Assembly: GCA_001871755.1 (NCBI GenBank)
Contig: MNXL01000093.1
Location: 1-39,850, forward strand
Direction of reading: 5' to 3'
Origin: Anaerolineae bacterium CG2_30_64_16
Lineage (GTDB): Bacteria > Chloroflexota > Anaerolineae > CG2-30-64-16
DNA: 39,850 nucleotides
The notes under the pieces are model-generated. The model was not told the origin of the DNA. It made no database searches and worked only from the letters and a program-made list of their open reading frames with translations. A program made the position numbers and the translations under genes. Shown piece by piece: positions 13,767-23,266 of the stretch (within the stretch, counting starts at the first letter, position 1; each line of letters begins with the position of its first letter).

Positions 13767-15356
13767 ATGACCCTCATATCTGTCTACGACACCACTCTGC
13801 GGGACGGCGCCCAAGGGGAGGGAGTTTCTTTTTCTCTCGAGGACAAGCTCAAGGTTGCCTTGCGCCTGGACGATATGGGCATCCCCTACATCGAAGGCGG
13901 GTGGCCCGGCTCTAACGCCAAGGACGCCGAGTTCTTCCGCCGCGCCCGGTCGTTGCCCCTGAAGCAGGCGCGCATTGCCGCATTTGGCTCGACGCGGCAC
14001 GCAGACACGCCCTGCGAGACCGACCCGCAGGTGCAGATGCTGCTGGACGCGGAGACGCCGGTCGTCACCCTCGTCGGCAAGACGTGGGATCTGCACGTGC
14101 GGCGCGTTCTGGAGACGACCCTGGAAGAGAACCTGGCGATGATCGGCGACACCGTGGCCTATTTCAAAGCCAGAGACCGCGAGGTGATCTACGACGCGGA
14201 GCACTTCTTCGACGGCTATCGGGCCAGCCGGGAGTACGCGTTGGCGACGGTTCAGGCGGCCTACGCGGCCGGCGCTGCGTACATCGTCCTGTGCGACACC
14301 AACGGCGGGGCCGTGCCGTGGGCCGTGGAGGCGGCCGTCCGAGACGCGCGGCAGCACCTGGACGCGGTCCGAGCCGCGCAGGGGCTGACCTGGCCGGTCC
14401 AGCTTGGAATCCACACCCACGACGACGGCGGCCTGGCGGTGGCCAACGCGTTGGCCGCGGTGCGGGCTGGCTGCACGCAGGTGCAGGGCACCATCAACGG
14501 CTACGGCGAGCGCGTGGGCAACTGCAACCTGTGCACCGTGGTCCCTGCATTGCAGCTCAAGCTGGGGATGTCCTGCCTCTCGACCGAGAATCTGCGGCGC
14601 CTCACCGAGCTCTCTCGTTTCATCAGCGAGACCGCCAACCTGGCCCACGATTCCCGCCAACCGTACGTGGGCGCGAGCGCGTTTGCCCACAAAGGCGGCA
14701 TCCACGTGGCTGCCATCATGAAGGCCGAGGAGAGCTATCAGCACATCGATCCGGCGCTGGTGGGCAATGCGAAGCGGGTCCTCGTCAGTGAGCTGTCTGG
14801 CCGCGGCAACCTGGTGTTCAAGGCCCGGGAGTACGGGCTGGACGCCACCCGGGACGACGTAAAGCAGGTGCTGGAGCATATCAAGGAGTTGGAGAGCCGC
14901 GGCTTTTACTTCGAGGGCGCCGAGGCGTCGGTGGCGCTGATGTTGCACCGGCTGCGCGAGGACTATCGGGCGCCCTTTGAATTGATCGACTTCATGGTCG
15001 TGGTGGAGAATCGCCAGGGACGCGGCATGTTGGCTGAGGCGACGGTGAAGGTCAAGGTCGGCGGTGAGATCGTTCACACCGCCGCGGAGGGAAACGGCCC
15101 TGTCAACGCCCTGGATCGGGCGTTACGCAGGGCGCTTTTGCCGCACTATCCGCAGTTGTCTCACGTGCACTTGACCGATTACAAGGTGCGCATCCTGGAC
15201 GGCGACGCGGCCACCGCGGCCACGACGCGCGTCATCATCGACACGCGCAACACGCACAACTCGTGGAGCACGGTGGGATCGTCCAGCAACATCATCGAGT
15301 CGTCGTGGCAGGCGCTGGCCGACAGTATGGAGTACGCGTTGTTGGCAGGCAGTTGA
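13767..15356 (+). CDS. cimA: (R)-citramalate synthase
   Basis: It condenses pyruvate with acetyl-CoA to citramalate, opening the threonine-independent route to 2-ketobutyrate and isoleucine; LeuCD and LeuB then act on citramalate derivatives. The LeuA-like TIM barrel begins VYDTTLRDGAQGEGVSFSLEDK. The CimA-type VYDTTLRDGAQ and GWPGSN signatures, rather than FDTTLRDGEQ, separate it from LeuA. The metal site is GIHTHDDGGLAVANALAAV. The C-terminal 140 residues form the allosteric domain. At 529 residues it is the family's usual size. CAGGAG lies six bases before the ATG. Its clustering with leuCD supports the role. Confidence 0.93.
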   Translation: MTLISVYDTTLRDGAQGEGVSFSLEDKLKVALRLDDMGIPYIEGGWPGSNAKDAEFFRRARSLPLKQARIAAFGSTRHADTPCETDPQVQMLLDAETPVVTLVGKTWDLHVRRVLETTLEENLAMIGDTVAYFKARDREVIYDAEHFFDGYRASREYALATVQAAYAAGAAYIVLCDTNGGAVPWAVEAAVRDARQHLDAVRAAQGLTWPVQLGIHTHDDGGLAVANALAAVRAGCTQVQGTINGYGERVGNCNLCTVVPALQLKLGMSCLSTENLRRLTELSRFISETANLAHDSRQPYVGASAFAHKGGIHVAAIMKAEESYQHIDPALVGNAKRVLVSELSGRGNLVFKAREYGLDATRDDVKQVLEHIKELESRGFYFEGAEASVALMLHRLREDYRAPFELIDFMVVVENRQGRGMLAEATVKVKVGGEIVHTAAEGNGPVNALDRALRRALLPHYPQLSHVHLTDYKVRILDGDAATAATTRVIIDTRNTHNSWSTVGSSSNIIESSWQALADSMEYALLAGS

Positions 15357-15444
15357 ACTTCCGGGGTGTCTCAGTCATCGTTTTGCGCTCTATGGCACAG
15401 CCCTCCCTACCTGGCAGGCCCGCTTCGCAGGATTGCCCGCGCCG

Positions 15445-15760
15445 CTGCACTTCGGGGAGGCTTGGCACAACCGCCGGATCGTCAGCCCGCTGAACGCGGC
15501 GCCCCCGGTTGCCGCCATAGGAGTCGAGCCACCTTGAGTTATATCAGTACAGCCCATGCCCCTGGTCCCAGCGTTGACCGGTGAAGTACATCCTGAGCCA
15601 AGCCTGTCCTGAGCCCCGCCGAAGGGCCTGTCCTGAGCCCCGCCGAAGGGTCGAAGGGCGATAATTCGTCTTCCGGCTGCCGGGGTTGTAGCGCGTGTTG
15701 CCGTAGAGCTTGCCCTGAGCTTGTCGAAGGGGCATGTAACCGAGGCGGCTGCATACTTCT
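15445..15760 (-). pseudogene. RHS/YD-repeat core remnant
   Basis: The reverse strand encodes KLYGNTRYNPGSRKTNYR, then FTGQRWDQGHGLY, then a TGA (15544-15546) where RHS proteins have Trp, then YNSRWLDS and a degenerate RADDPAVVPS segment. The order YGNTRY, FTGQ, GLYxYxxRW, ADxxVPS is the C-terminal core of RHS/YD-repeat proteins. A 24-bp tandem repeat interrupts it. The upstream repeats, start and toxin tail are all absent. It is a decayed fragment of a large secreted or polymorphic-toxin type protein. Confidence 0.65.
15603..15650. repeat. Perfect 24-bp tandem duplication, CCTGAGC...GAAGGG type
   Basis: Two identical 24-bp copies, each containing TCCTGAGCCCCGCCGAAGGG, lie head to tail. A related CCCTGAGCTTGTCGAAGGGG lies at 15712-15731. 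The same core occurs inside the M81 gene (29475-29494). These resemble a dispersed repeat common in environmental bacterial genomes. Confidence 0.8.
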
Positions 15761-15786
15761 ACTGGCGGCCCACTGATGGTGGAGTT

Positions 15787-15821
15787 GCCGGTCGCCTCAT
15801 GTGGCTCGTGAGGCGACCGGC
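15787..15821. repeat. 13-bp perfect inverted repeat
   Basis: GCCGGTCGCCTCA (15787-15799) pairs with TGAGGCGACCGGC (15809-15821) around a 9-base loop. It is immediately downstream of the reverse-strand ORF at 15829. No T-run follows on either strand. It may be a REP-like element or an RNA-stabilising hairpin. Confidence 0.65.
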
Positions 15822-15828
15822 GCCACAC

Positions 15829-16101
15829 CTAACCGCGCTCGTCGATGGTTATCTTCGTGATATCGTCCGGCCAGGGCTTCAAGCCTTGGAGTCTCTCTAC
15901 GTACCGATCCGAGCCGCGCGTTGTGGTCCAGGAAAAGCGCGTGATGAGATCCTCAGGCGGTCCCGGCTGAACGTAGATGATAGCTGCAATCGCTTGGTTC
16001 ACAGTCATACCAGACGCCTTGCGGGTGATGTGGGCCGTGACCATGAGCCCGCGCTCCGGATACCAGAGTTCCAAATAGGTCCAGATGGCTTCTGGAAGCA
16101 T
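15829..16101 (-). CDS. Hypothetical ORF, probably a gene remnant
   Basis: A 90-codon frame with protein-like composition: YLELWYPERGLMVTAHITRK, then a Gly/Pro/Asp-rich segment ending in ITIDERG. The open frame extends upstream of the ATG without a clear start. Just upstream it abuts a murQ stump in another frame. No Shine-Dalgarno is visible and no family is recognised. It has no signal peptide or membrane segment. Given the RHS fragment on one side and the murQ fragment on the other, it may be the tail of a third broken gene rather than a working one. Confidence 0.35.
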   Translation of the reverse strand: MLPEAIWTYLELWYPERGLMVTAHITRKASGMTVNQAIAAIIYVQPGPPEDLITRFSWTTTRGSDRYVERLQGLKPWPDDITKITIDERG

Positions 16102-16109
16102 GGCATAAT

Positions 16110-16229
16110 AACCGCTGGTGCTACCCTGGCATCCTCCTCGTTGATGAGCGTCACAATCTCCAGCGATGACAGGGTATCAATCGCTGCCGTCCGTGGATTC
16201 CGCGCCTCTGTGGCCGGAACACCTTCTTT
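16110..16229 (-). pseudogene. murQ: murQ N-terminal stump (MurNAc-6-phosphate etherase)
   Basis: The reverse strand reads TEARNPRTAAIDTLSSLEIV followed by TLINEEDARVAPAV. This is the conserved N-terminus of MurQ, the etherase that removes D-lactate from MurNAc-6-phosphate to give GlcNAc-6-phosphate. Homology stops after APAV, where ARALPAIA-like sequence should follow; the SIS sugar-phosphate domain is missing. There is no ATG, and a stop lies just upstream. About 35 of roughly 300 codons remain. Its place directly beside a MurNAc/GlcNAc kinase and anmK supports the identity, since MurQ acts directly after those kinases. Confidence 0.72.
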
Positions 16230-16251
16230 CCCAATTCACCAATCTACCAAT

Positions 16252-17181
16252 CTACCAACCTCCCAACTCCTTCGCCAGCAACGCTGCCCCCACGGCTGCA
16301 TCGTGGCGAGGCTCGACGACACGCCCATGCGGCGCGACCTCGCTCAACGCAGCGACGACCGTCTCCCACACCAGGTCACGGGCCCGGAGAACGCCGCCCA
16401 GCAACACCACCTCAAAGGCACGGTCACTCATGCCCAGGCCGCGGACGACGGCACACACCGTTTCGCCCAATCGCTGCCCGGCTTCGCGCAGGAGGCCCTG
16501 GGCAACCGGGTCTCCGCTGCGCGCAACCTCACTCACCAGTGGCGCCAACGCGGCCAGTTGGGGCACGCCAAACCCGCCGGCGTAGACCCTTGTCACCAGG
16601 GCATCGGCGCTGGGCAAGCCAAGATGCGACAGAAGCCTGTCCGCCAGGGCCGTGTCCGGCCCCCGGCCATCGTGGGCGCGGACGACAGCCCGCAGCCCCT
16701 CCAGCCCGATCCAGTGGGCGCTGCCCTCGTCGCCGAGCCGGTAGCCCCAGCCGTCGGCGCGCCTTGATTCGCCGCGGGCGTTGACACCGTAGGCGATGGC
16801 CCCCGTACCGGCGATCAGCACTACGCCGTGACGGCGACCAACGCCACCTACCAGCGCCGCTTCGGCATCGTGAGTGACGATTACACTTCGGAAGGGAGCG
16901 ATGTTGGCAAGCATGGCTCGCACAAGCCGCCGATCCTCGGGACGGGCGGCCCCGGCCATACCCAGGCCCACGGCCGTGACGTCGGCTGCCGTCAGACCAG
17001 CGGCGGCCAGGATCCGACGGATCGCCTCCCGCAGCGATGCCTCGGCAACGGCCAGCCCCACGGCATGAACGTTGGACGAACCGCTCACGGTGCGAGCGAT
17101 TTCGTGACTGTTTCCATCCACCAAGACGGTTACCGTTTTGGTGCCACCGCCGTCCATGCCCAGAAAGACATCCTTCGCCAT
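16252..17181 (-). CDS. N-acetylglucosamine / MurNAc kinase, BadF/BadG ATPase family
   Basis: A 309-residue sugar kinase of the BadF/BadG/BcrA ASKHA fold. The phosphate-1 motif is GMDGGGTKTVTVLVDG (residues 8-23). DAEAALVGG and the phosphate-2 loop VLIAGTGAIAYG lie at about residues 107-135, and GWGYRLGDEGSAHWIG and LLGGVLRA follow. This group includes eukaryotic-type NagK and clostridial MurK, which phosphorylates both MurNAc and GlcNAc at O6. Which sugar is used cannot be read from sequence. It lies 11 bases downstream of the anmK remnant, in the same direction, and the gene after it is a broken murQ. Confidence 0.88.
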   Translation of the reverse strand: MAKDVFLGMDGGGTKTVTVLVDGNSHEIARTVSGSSNVHAVGLAVAEASLREAIRRILAAAGLTAADVTAVGLGMAGAARPEDRRLVRAMLANIAPFRSVIVTHDAEAALVGGVGRRHGVVLIAGTGAIAYGVNARGESRRADGWGYRLGDEGSAHWIGLEGLRAVVRAHDGRGPDTALADRLLSHLGLPSADALVTRVYAGGFGVPQLAALAPLVSEVARSGDPVAQGLLREAGQRLGETVCAVVRGLGMSDRAFEVVLLGGVLRARDLVWETVVAALSEVAPHGRVVEPRHDAAVGAALLAKELGGW

Positions 17182-17192
17182 TGTCGCTGACC

Positions 17193-17690
17193 TTATGCTG
17201 ATTCTTCGATCATAAGCTGTTGGAAGTTGCGGCCAGGCGTGATCTTGCCCAGCACGACGCGCTGCCCTGCTCCTGTACAGCGGGGCAGGTTGCCCGGCCG
17301 GCCATGGATCGTTTCGTAGGCCAGCACGGCAAAGGCCACCGCCTCTTTGGCGTCGCTGGAAAGGCCGACAGCTTCATGGCTGGTGATGGTGGCAGGGGCC
17401 AGACGCTCGCACAGCATAGCCACCAGGGTCGGATTGCTGGCCCCGCCGCCGCCCCGGATCACCTCGTCGGGCATGTGGGGCAGGAAGCGGCGGTAGGCGT
17501 CGGCGATGGAGGCAGCAGTGAAGGCGGTGAGGGTGGCGACGACGTCCTCGCCGCCCAGTCCCCACGCCCTGGCCCGTGCCCAGACCTCGGCGCCGAAGAC
17601 CGCGCCGAACTGCTCGCGGCCCGTCGTTTTGGGCGGAGATTGGGCCAGGTAGGGGTGGGCCAGCAGCTCTTGGATCGAAAGCATGAGTAC
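17193..17690 (-). pseudogene. anmK: anmK, 5'-truncated (anhydro-MurNAc kinase)
   Basis: About 163 codons match the C-terminal half of AnmK, which opens and phosphorylates 1,6-anhydro-MurNAc: LLAHPYLAQSPPKTTGREQF, then VATLTAFTAASIADAYRRFL, EVIRGGGGASNPTLVAML, GLSSDAKEAVAFAVLAYETI and HGRPGNLPRCTGAG. A full-length enzyme has about 370 residues. The N-terminal half, with the GTSxDGxD phosphate loop and catalytic aspartate, is missing. Upstream of the break is a short-word repeat and then a Uma2 gene on the other strand. An ATG exists at the break, but the product should be inactive. Confidence 0.85.
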
Positions 17691-17784
17691 TCGCGTTGGG
17701 ACGTTGGTAGTTTGGTAGGTTGTGTAAATTGGGGTGGATGCCCCCATTCCCCAATCCCCAATATGCCAATTCCCAATTTACCAG
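17691..17784. repeat. Short-word tract at the anmK break
   Basis: Words such as GTTGGTAGTTTGGTAGG, then ATTGGGG and CCCCAAT, fill the junction between truncated anmK and the Uma2 promoter. Forward and inverted words coexist. There is no ORF. Confidence 0.65.
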
Positions 17785-17813
17785 TTGACTTGGGCTCGGC
17801 TTCTTGTTATACT
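17785..17813 (+). promoter_or_regulatory. Sigma70-type promoter of the Uma2 gene
   Basis: TTGACT (17785-17790), a 17-bp spacer and TATACT (17808-17813) lie 24 bases before the Uma2 ATG. GTGAGGTGAG between them may act as the ribosome-binding site. Confidence 0.75.
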
Positions 17814-17837
17814 ATCCTGGAAAGTGAGGTGAGCGCC

Positions 17838-18560
17838 ATGACCGTCCAGATGGTAGAAGTTGTGTCGGCGCCTCCCCGTTCCCGTGCCGGGGAGACTGGG
17901 GTGGAAACGTTTCCCCCCCAAAAGCAAAAAATGACCTACCAGGAATTCCTGGCCTGGGCCGACGAGGATACCCTGGCGGAATGGGTAGATGGGAAGGTGA
18001 TTATGAATTCGCCGGCATCGAGGCGTCATCAGGAAATCAGCAACTTTCTGAATACGCTGTTGACGTTTTATGTCAGTATTCGCGACCTGGGTCGCGTGTT
18101 GTTTGCGCCTTTCCAGGTCAAGCTTGGTCCTGACCTGCCAGGGCGCGAGCCGGACCTGCTATTCGTCGCCAGTGAGCACCTGGACCGGCTAAAAGAGACC
18201 CACCTCGACGGGCCGGCCGACCTGATCGTCGAGATCGTCTCGCAGGAGAGCCAGCAGCGTGATCGCGGCGAAAAGTTCTACGAGTACGAGGCCGCCGGCG
18301 TGAGCGAGTACTGGCTGATCGATCCCCAGCGTCGCCAGGCCGAGTTCTATCAACTGGGGGAAGGGGGCTTTTATCGCCCCGTTCCCCCCGACGCCGAGGG
18401 AGTCTACCGCAGTGCTGTCCTGCCCGGCTTTTGGCTGGACATGGCCTGGCTGTGGCAGACTCCCCTGCCCACGCCGCTCGAAACGCTGCACTTGTTAAGC
18501 GAGATGCTGGGCGGCTCACCCGGCTCCGAGACCGTGCAGGCCTTTTTGAAACAGGTCTGA
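17838..18560 (+). CDS. Uma2-family (DUF820) PD-(D/E)XK nuclease-like protein
   Basis: A 240-residue protein of the Uma2/DUF820 family, abundant in Cyanobacteria and Chloroflexota and of unproven function. The core has MTYQEFLAWADEDTLAEWVDGKV, PASRRHQEIS, GREPDLLFV (active-site Asp) and ADLIVEIVSQES (E-x-V), then GVSEYWLIDPQ. These are the PD-(D/E)XK-like residues. Its own promoter, opposite orientation to all neighbours and flanking repeat tracts mark it as an inserted cassette. The insertion coincides with loss of the first half of anmK. The long upstream open frame is antisense to anmK and is not part of the gene. Confidence 0.88.
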   Translation: MTVQMVEVVSAPPRSRAGETGVETFPPQKQKMTYQEFLAWADEDTLAEWVDGKVIMNSPASRRHQEISNFLNTLLTFYVSIRDLGRVLFAPFQVKLGPDLPGREPDLLFVASEHLDRLKETHLDGPADLIVEIVSQESQQRDRGEKFYEYEAAGVSEYWLIDPQRRQAEFYQLGEGGFYRPVPPDAEGVYRSAVLPGFWLDMAWLWQTPLPTPLETLHLLSEMLGGSPGSETVQAFLKQV

Positions 18561-18588
18561 TAGGGTATCCCCAATCCCCAATCCCCAT
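18561..18588. repeat. Short (CCCCAAT)n tract
   Basis: ATCCCCAATCCCCAATCCCC separates the convergent Uma2 and oxidoreductase genes. It is the right-hand counterpart of the tract before the Uma2 promoter. Confidence 0.55.
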
Positions 18589-19860
<1,272 letters not shown>

Positions 19861-19966
19861 GGTCTTCCTTGCTCCTTCCGTGGGTTGGTAGGTTGGTAGA
19901 TTGGTAGGTTGGTAGATTGGTAAATTGGGGGGAGTCACCCAATCTACCAATTCCCGATTTCCCAAC
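19861..19966. repeat. Short-word tract (GGTAGATT)n with inverted half
   Basis: GGTTGGTAGATTGGTA words (19880-19928) are followed by the complement CCCAATCTACCAA (19938-19950), so RNA across this gap could form a stem of 13 bp or more. It separates GH20 from the oxidoreductase. No ORF. Confidence 0.7.
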
Positions 19967-22009
19967 TCACATATCGGGCCAGTTCTGCCACAGGGTGCGA
20001 TAGTCGTCTGGATCATAGGTAGACAGGTTGGCATCCACCGGCTGGCCGGCCAGGAGCGCCTTGCGTTGTTCCAGCAACCAGGCGGTGGCGGCCTTGTAGC
20101 GGGTGCGCAGGTTGGCAAAGTAGCCCAGCGACACGTGGATCTCGCTGCGGCGGGCGCGGGCCATCCACAGCGCCTCGAGCTCGGCGCGCAGGTCCTCCAG
20201 CTTGCTGTCCAGGCCGCGGATGGCCAGGTAATGCTCGTACAGCCGCGCCGCATTCTCCGCGACCGGCTCCGGCTGGGCGGCAAAGGCATTCAGGTCGGCG
20301 CGGACCGCCTGCGATAGCGCCGTCTTGCGGCCAGCGTAGGCCGTCAGCCGGGCCGCGGAAGCCATCTCCAGCAGCGTCAGCGCGCGCGGGTGGTCGGGGG
20401 CCAGGACATCGCAGGTTGCCGCCGCCGACTCGGCCAGGGCTTGCATCTCGGCCAGTGTCTCGGCAGGTAATGCGCCCTCGCCGGCCACGGTCGTGCCGGT
20501 GAGCGGCTCGTCGAACAGGGCCAGGACGGTGTGTGAACGGTTGCGGTTGTGGACGCCGGGCAGGTCATTGGTGCGGGCCAGTTGGTGGAGCGCTTCCATG
20601 ATGGCCTCGTGGTCCTCGCCAAAAAAGAGCGGGCCAAAGGCAGCGTCGAAATCCTCGTCGCTCGTCGTGCCGCCGGTCCAGCCCTGGGCTGCGCCAAAGA
20701 GGTAGCCGTGCCAGCTCAGGCCAAAGTGCTGGTAGTGGCCATAGTCGCCCCAGTCGGTGTTGAGCAGGCCCTCGGCGCCAGCGGCCACCCCATCGCGCAC
20801 AAAGTTGCGGATGTTGACGTTGGCCCCATAGAGCCGGGGGAAGATGCTGTTCCACGAGCCGACGCCGGGGCAGACCCAGAATTTACGCCCCGCCTCGGCG
20901 AAAATCCTGGCCGTGGGGTACTCGTCGGCGGGGGCATAGTGCCAGTCGAGCAGCGTCACGTCGTCGGGCACCTCATCGATGAGTTCTGGATAGTGGAGCA
21001 GGATGTCGCCCCAGACCTGGGTGCGGCGCCCGAGCCGGGCGGCCAGCTCGCGCACGCGCAGGATGTGGTTGAGGTAGACGCGCCCTACGCCGATTTCGTC
21101 GGCCTGTCTCTTGGTCGCGCCCTTGCCCAGGTCGTAGGTCTCGTCGCAGCCGACGTTGAACGTGGTCGAGGAAAAGGCAGGCAGCATGTCACCAAAGAGC
21201 TCGGCCAGCAGCGTGTAGGTTTCCTCGAAGGCCGAGCTGAGCGTCCAGAGCATGTCGGTCTCGGCCAGGTGCTGGTACTCGGGCAGCATCAGGAGACTGC
21301 GCAGGTGACCGAAAGAATTCAGATTCGGCATCAGCTCGATGTGACGCTCGCGGCAGAAAGCGTCGAGCTCCAGAATGTCCTCGCTGCCGAGGGAGCCGCA
21401 GCCGGCGCCGATCTTGGGATGGCGGGGAAACTGGAAGGTATGCTCGGTGTAGAGCTGCAGCACATTGACCTTGGAGTGGCTCAGCTCCTCGGCCAGGGTC
21501 TTGAGCGTGGTCAGGGTCGGCACCTTGCGCCGCGAGATGTCGAGCATCAGGCCGCGATAGGCCAGGGTGGGCCAGTCGCGGATTTTCAGTGTGGGCAGGG
21601 TGGCGCCCTCCAGCCGTATCAACTGGCGCAGGGTCTGGACGGCGTAGAACAGGCCGGCCGGCGCGTCGGCGTAGAGCACGATGCGCCCCCGCTGGATGGT
21701 CAAAGTGTAGGCCTGGCCCGCCACGGCCTCCGGCGCGTCGAGGGTGACCGGTTCCAGGCCAAAGGCAGCAGCCTGTTCCTGCCCACAGACGAGCAGAACA
21801 ACGTTGTCGGCTCGCGGCGGCGCGTAGGCTTTGACGATAGCCAGGAGTAGCCCTGTCTTCTGCCACACTTCCTCTTGGAGCTGGCGGGCGGCAAAAAAGG
21901 CTCCATCCCCAGCCTGGGCCGGGATCAAGATGAGCGAGTCGGCGTCCAGGGAGTACAGCCCCTTGACGAACATCAACTCTTTCGGTTCGGGAAGCAAATG
22001 CAGCGTCAT
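19967..22009 (-). CDS. Glycoside hydrolase family 20 beta-N-acetylhexosaminidase
   Basis: A 680-residue enzyme that would release terminal beta-linked GlcNAc (or GalNAc) by substrate-assisted catalysis. The N-terminal GH20b-like domain spans about residues 1-140. The TIM barrel begins RGLMLDISRRKVPTL, and the paired catalytic residues are Asp289-Glu290 in NVGCDETYDLG. The sequence is closest in style to the cytoplasmic hexosaminidases with HxGCDE/VGCDE motifs. No signal peptide is present, so the substrate must be imported. GGAGG five to six bases before the ATG sets the start. It lies 18 bases after the MFS gene. Confidence 0.93.
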   Translation of the reverse strand: MTLHLLPEPKELMFVKGLYSLDADSLILIPAQAGDGAFFAARQLQEEVWQKTGLLLAIVKAYAPPRADNVVLLVCGQEQAAAFGLEPVTLDAPEAVAGQAYTLTIQRGRIVLYADAPAGLFYAVQTLRQLIRLEGATLPTLKIRDWPTLAYRGLMLDISRRKVPTLTTLKTLAEELSHSKVNVLQLYTEHTFQFPRHPKIGAGCGSLGSEDILELDAFCRERHIELMPNLNSFGHLRSLLMLPEYQHLAETDMLWTLSSAFEETYTLLAELFGDMLPAFSSTTFNVGCDETYDLGKGATKRQADEIGVGRVYLNHILRVRELAARLGRRTQVWGDILLHYPELIDEVPDDVTLLDWHYAPADEYPTARIFAEAGRKFWVCPGVGSWNSIFPRLYGANVNIRNFVRDGVAAGAEGLLNTDWGDYGHYQHFGLSWHGYLFGAAQGWTGGTTSDEDFDAAFGPLFFGEDHEAIMEALHQLARTNDLPGVHNRNRSHTVLALFDEPLTGTTVAGEGALPAETLAEMQALAESAAATCDVLAPDHPRALTLLEMASAARLTAYAGRKTALSQAVRADLNAFAAQPEPVAENAARLYEHYLAIRGLDSKLEDLRAELEALWMARARRSEIHVSLGYFANLRTRYKAATAWLLEQRKALLAGQPVDANLSTYDPDDYRTLWQNWPDM

Positions 22010-22027
22010 TTTCAACCTCCTCTATGG

Positions 22028-23266
22028 TTAGTCGCTTGCTACAGCACAAATCAGACGATTCTTTTGCACATCAACGAGACGGAAGAACGAGACGGACAGG
22101 GCGATCGCCGCCACGTTCAACAGGCCGACGATGGCGAACGGCAGCCCAAGGGCAACGTCCATCAACGCGCCGCCGAGCATCGAGCCGCCGATCATGGCCA
22201 GGTTCCACAGCACGCTGAGTGCGCCCAGCACCCGGCCGCGCTCCTCGACGACCGCCGATTCGGAGACCAGGACGGGCAAGAGCGTGGCCAACGACCAGGC
22301 CGCGGCAATGCCCGGCACGCCAAAGGTGTAGTAGCTCCAAAGCTGCGTGGCGAACACGCCCTGCCCGGCGATGGCCACGAGCAGCAGGCCGAACATCGCC
22401 AGGGTCGGGCGGCGGCTGCCCCAGCGGTCGGAGGCCCGCCCGACGACGATCTGCGCCAGCGTGGCCACCACCTGGCTGAGGGTGACGTAGAGGGCCACGG
22501 CAGTCTTGGTCCCGGCCAGGCGGTTGATCAGCAGAGGGTTCAACACCACGATCATACCATAGTAGCAGGTGGGCAGGAAACGCAGCAGGCCCAGGAGCAC
22601 CATCGACGGGCGGCGGACGACCTGCCCATAGCCGAGCAGGGTTGCGCCGACCGAGTGGGTTTGCTCGCCGGCCCCGCGCTGGAACCGGGGCAACAGGAGC
22701 ACTGCTCCCACCACTGTCGCGCCGGAGAAGGCCAGCAGAGCCAGCCCAAAGGCAGCGAAGCCCTGATGGTCCAGTACAAAACCGGCCGCCGGGCTGCTCA
22801 ACGCTCCACCAAGCGTGTAGCCCCAGTTGTACAACGCCGAGAACAGCCCCAGGCGCCTGGGGTTGGCGGCGTCGATCAGGTAGCCCATGCCCCCCAGAGT
22901 GTGAAATCCCGGCCCCAGGCCGCCCAGGACCCAGAACGCCAGGACCAACCCTGGCACCCGGCTCAGGTAGGCCAGGTTGGCCAGCGTGATCCCCAGCAGG
23001 CCCAGGACCAGCGTGCCTTTGTGCCCCACGGTGTCGGACAGCGCCCCACCGACCACCGAGGCGATCATGCCCAGCACCAGCCCCAACGAGACAAAGGTCG
23101 AGACGAGAACTGCCGGAAAGCCCAACTGCTCCTCGACGTAGATGGGGAAAAACGAGCGCTGCGGCGAGAGGATGATGCCGCTGAGCAGCATCACCAGCAA
23201 AAAGAACACGATGGGCCAGTCGCGGAAACGGGTGGTGACAGCCCGGGCCTTGAGTTTTCCGATCAT
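22028..23266 (-). CDS. Major facilitator superfamily transporter
   Basis: A 412-residue carrier with about twelve hydrophobic segments. The motif-A equivalent is GGALSDTVGHKG after helix 2, and its repeat GRASDRWGSRR lies in the second half. The substrate is not recognisable. In an amino-sugar operon it could move GlcNAc, MurNAc, anhydro-muropeptides or a product; this is inference. The ATG overlaps the namZ stop as ATGA, so translation is coupled. GH20 follows 18 bases later. Confidence 0.88.
   Translation of the reverse strand: MIGKLKARAVTTRFRDWPIVFFLLVMLLSGIILSPQRSFFPIYVEEQLGFPAVLVSTFVSLGLVLGMIASVVGGALSDTVGHKGTLVLGLLGITLANLAYLSRVPGLVLAFWVLGGLGPGFHTLGGMGYLIDAANPRRLGLFSALYNWGYTLGGALSSPAAGFVLDHQGFAAFGLALLAFSGATVVGAVLLLPRFQRGAGEQTHSVGATLLGYGQVVRRPSMVLLGLLRFLPTCYYGMIVVLNPLLINRLAGTKTAVALYVTLSQVVATLAQIVVGRASDRWGSRRPTLAMFGLLLVAIAGQGVFATQLWSYYTFGVPGIAAAWSLATLLPVLVSESAVVEERGRVLGALSVLWNLAMIGGSMLGGALMDVALGLPFAIVGLLNVAAIALSVSFFRLVDVQKNRLICAVASD

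Noticed and set aside
13761..15077. 438-codon frame antisense to cimA
   Set aside because: It mirrors cimA codon positions, has no ribosome-binding site and no recognisable domain.
16227..17190. Forward-strand frames opposite nagK
   Set aside because: They are shadow frames of a sugar kinase with intact phosphate motifs.
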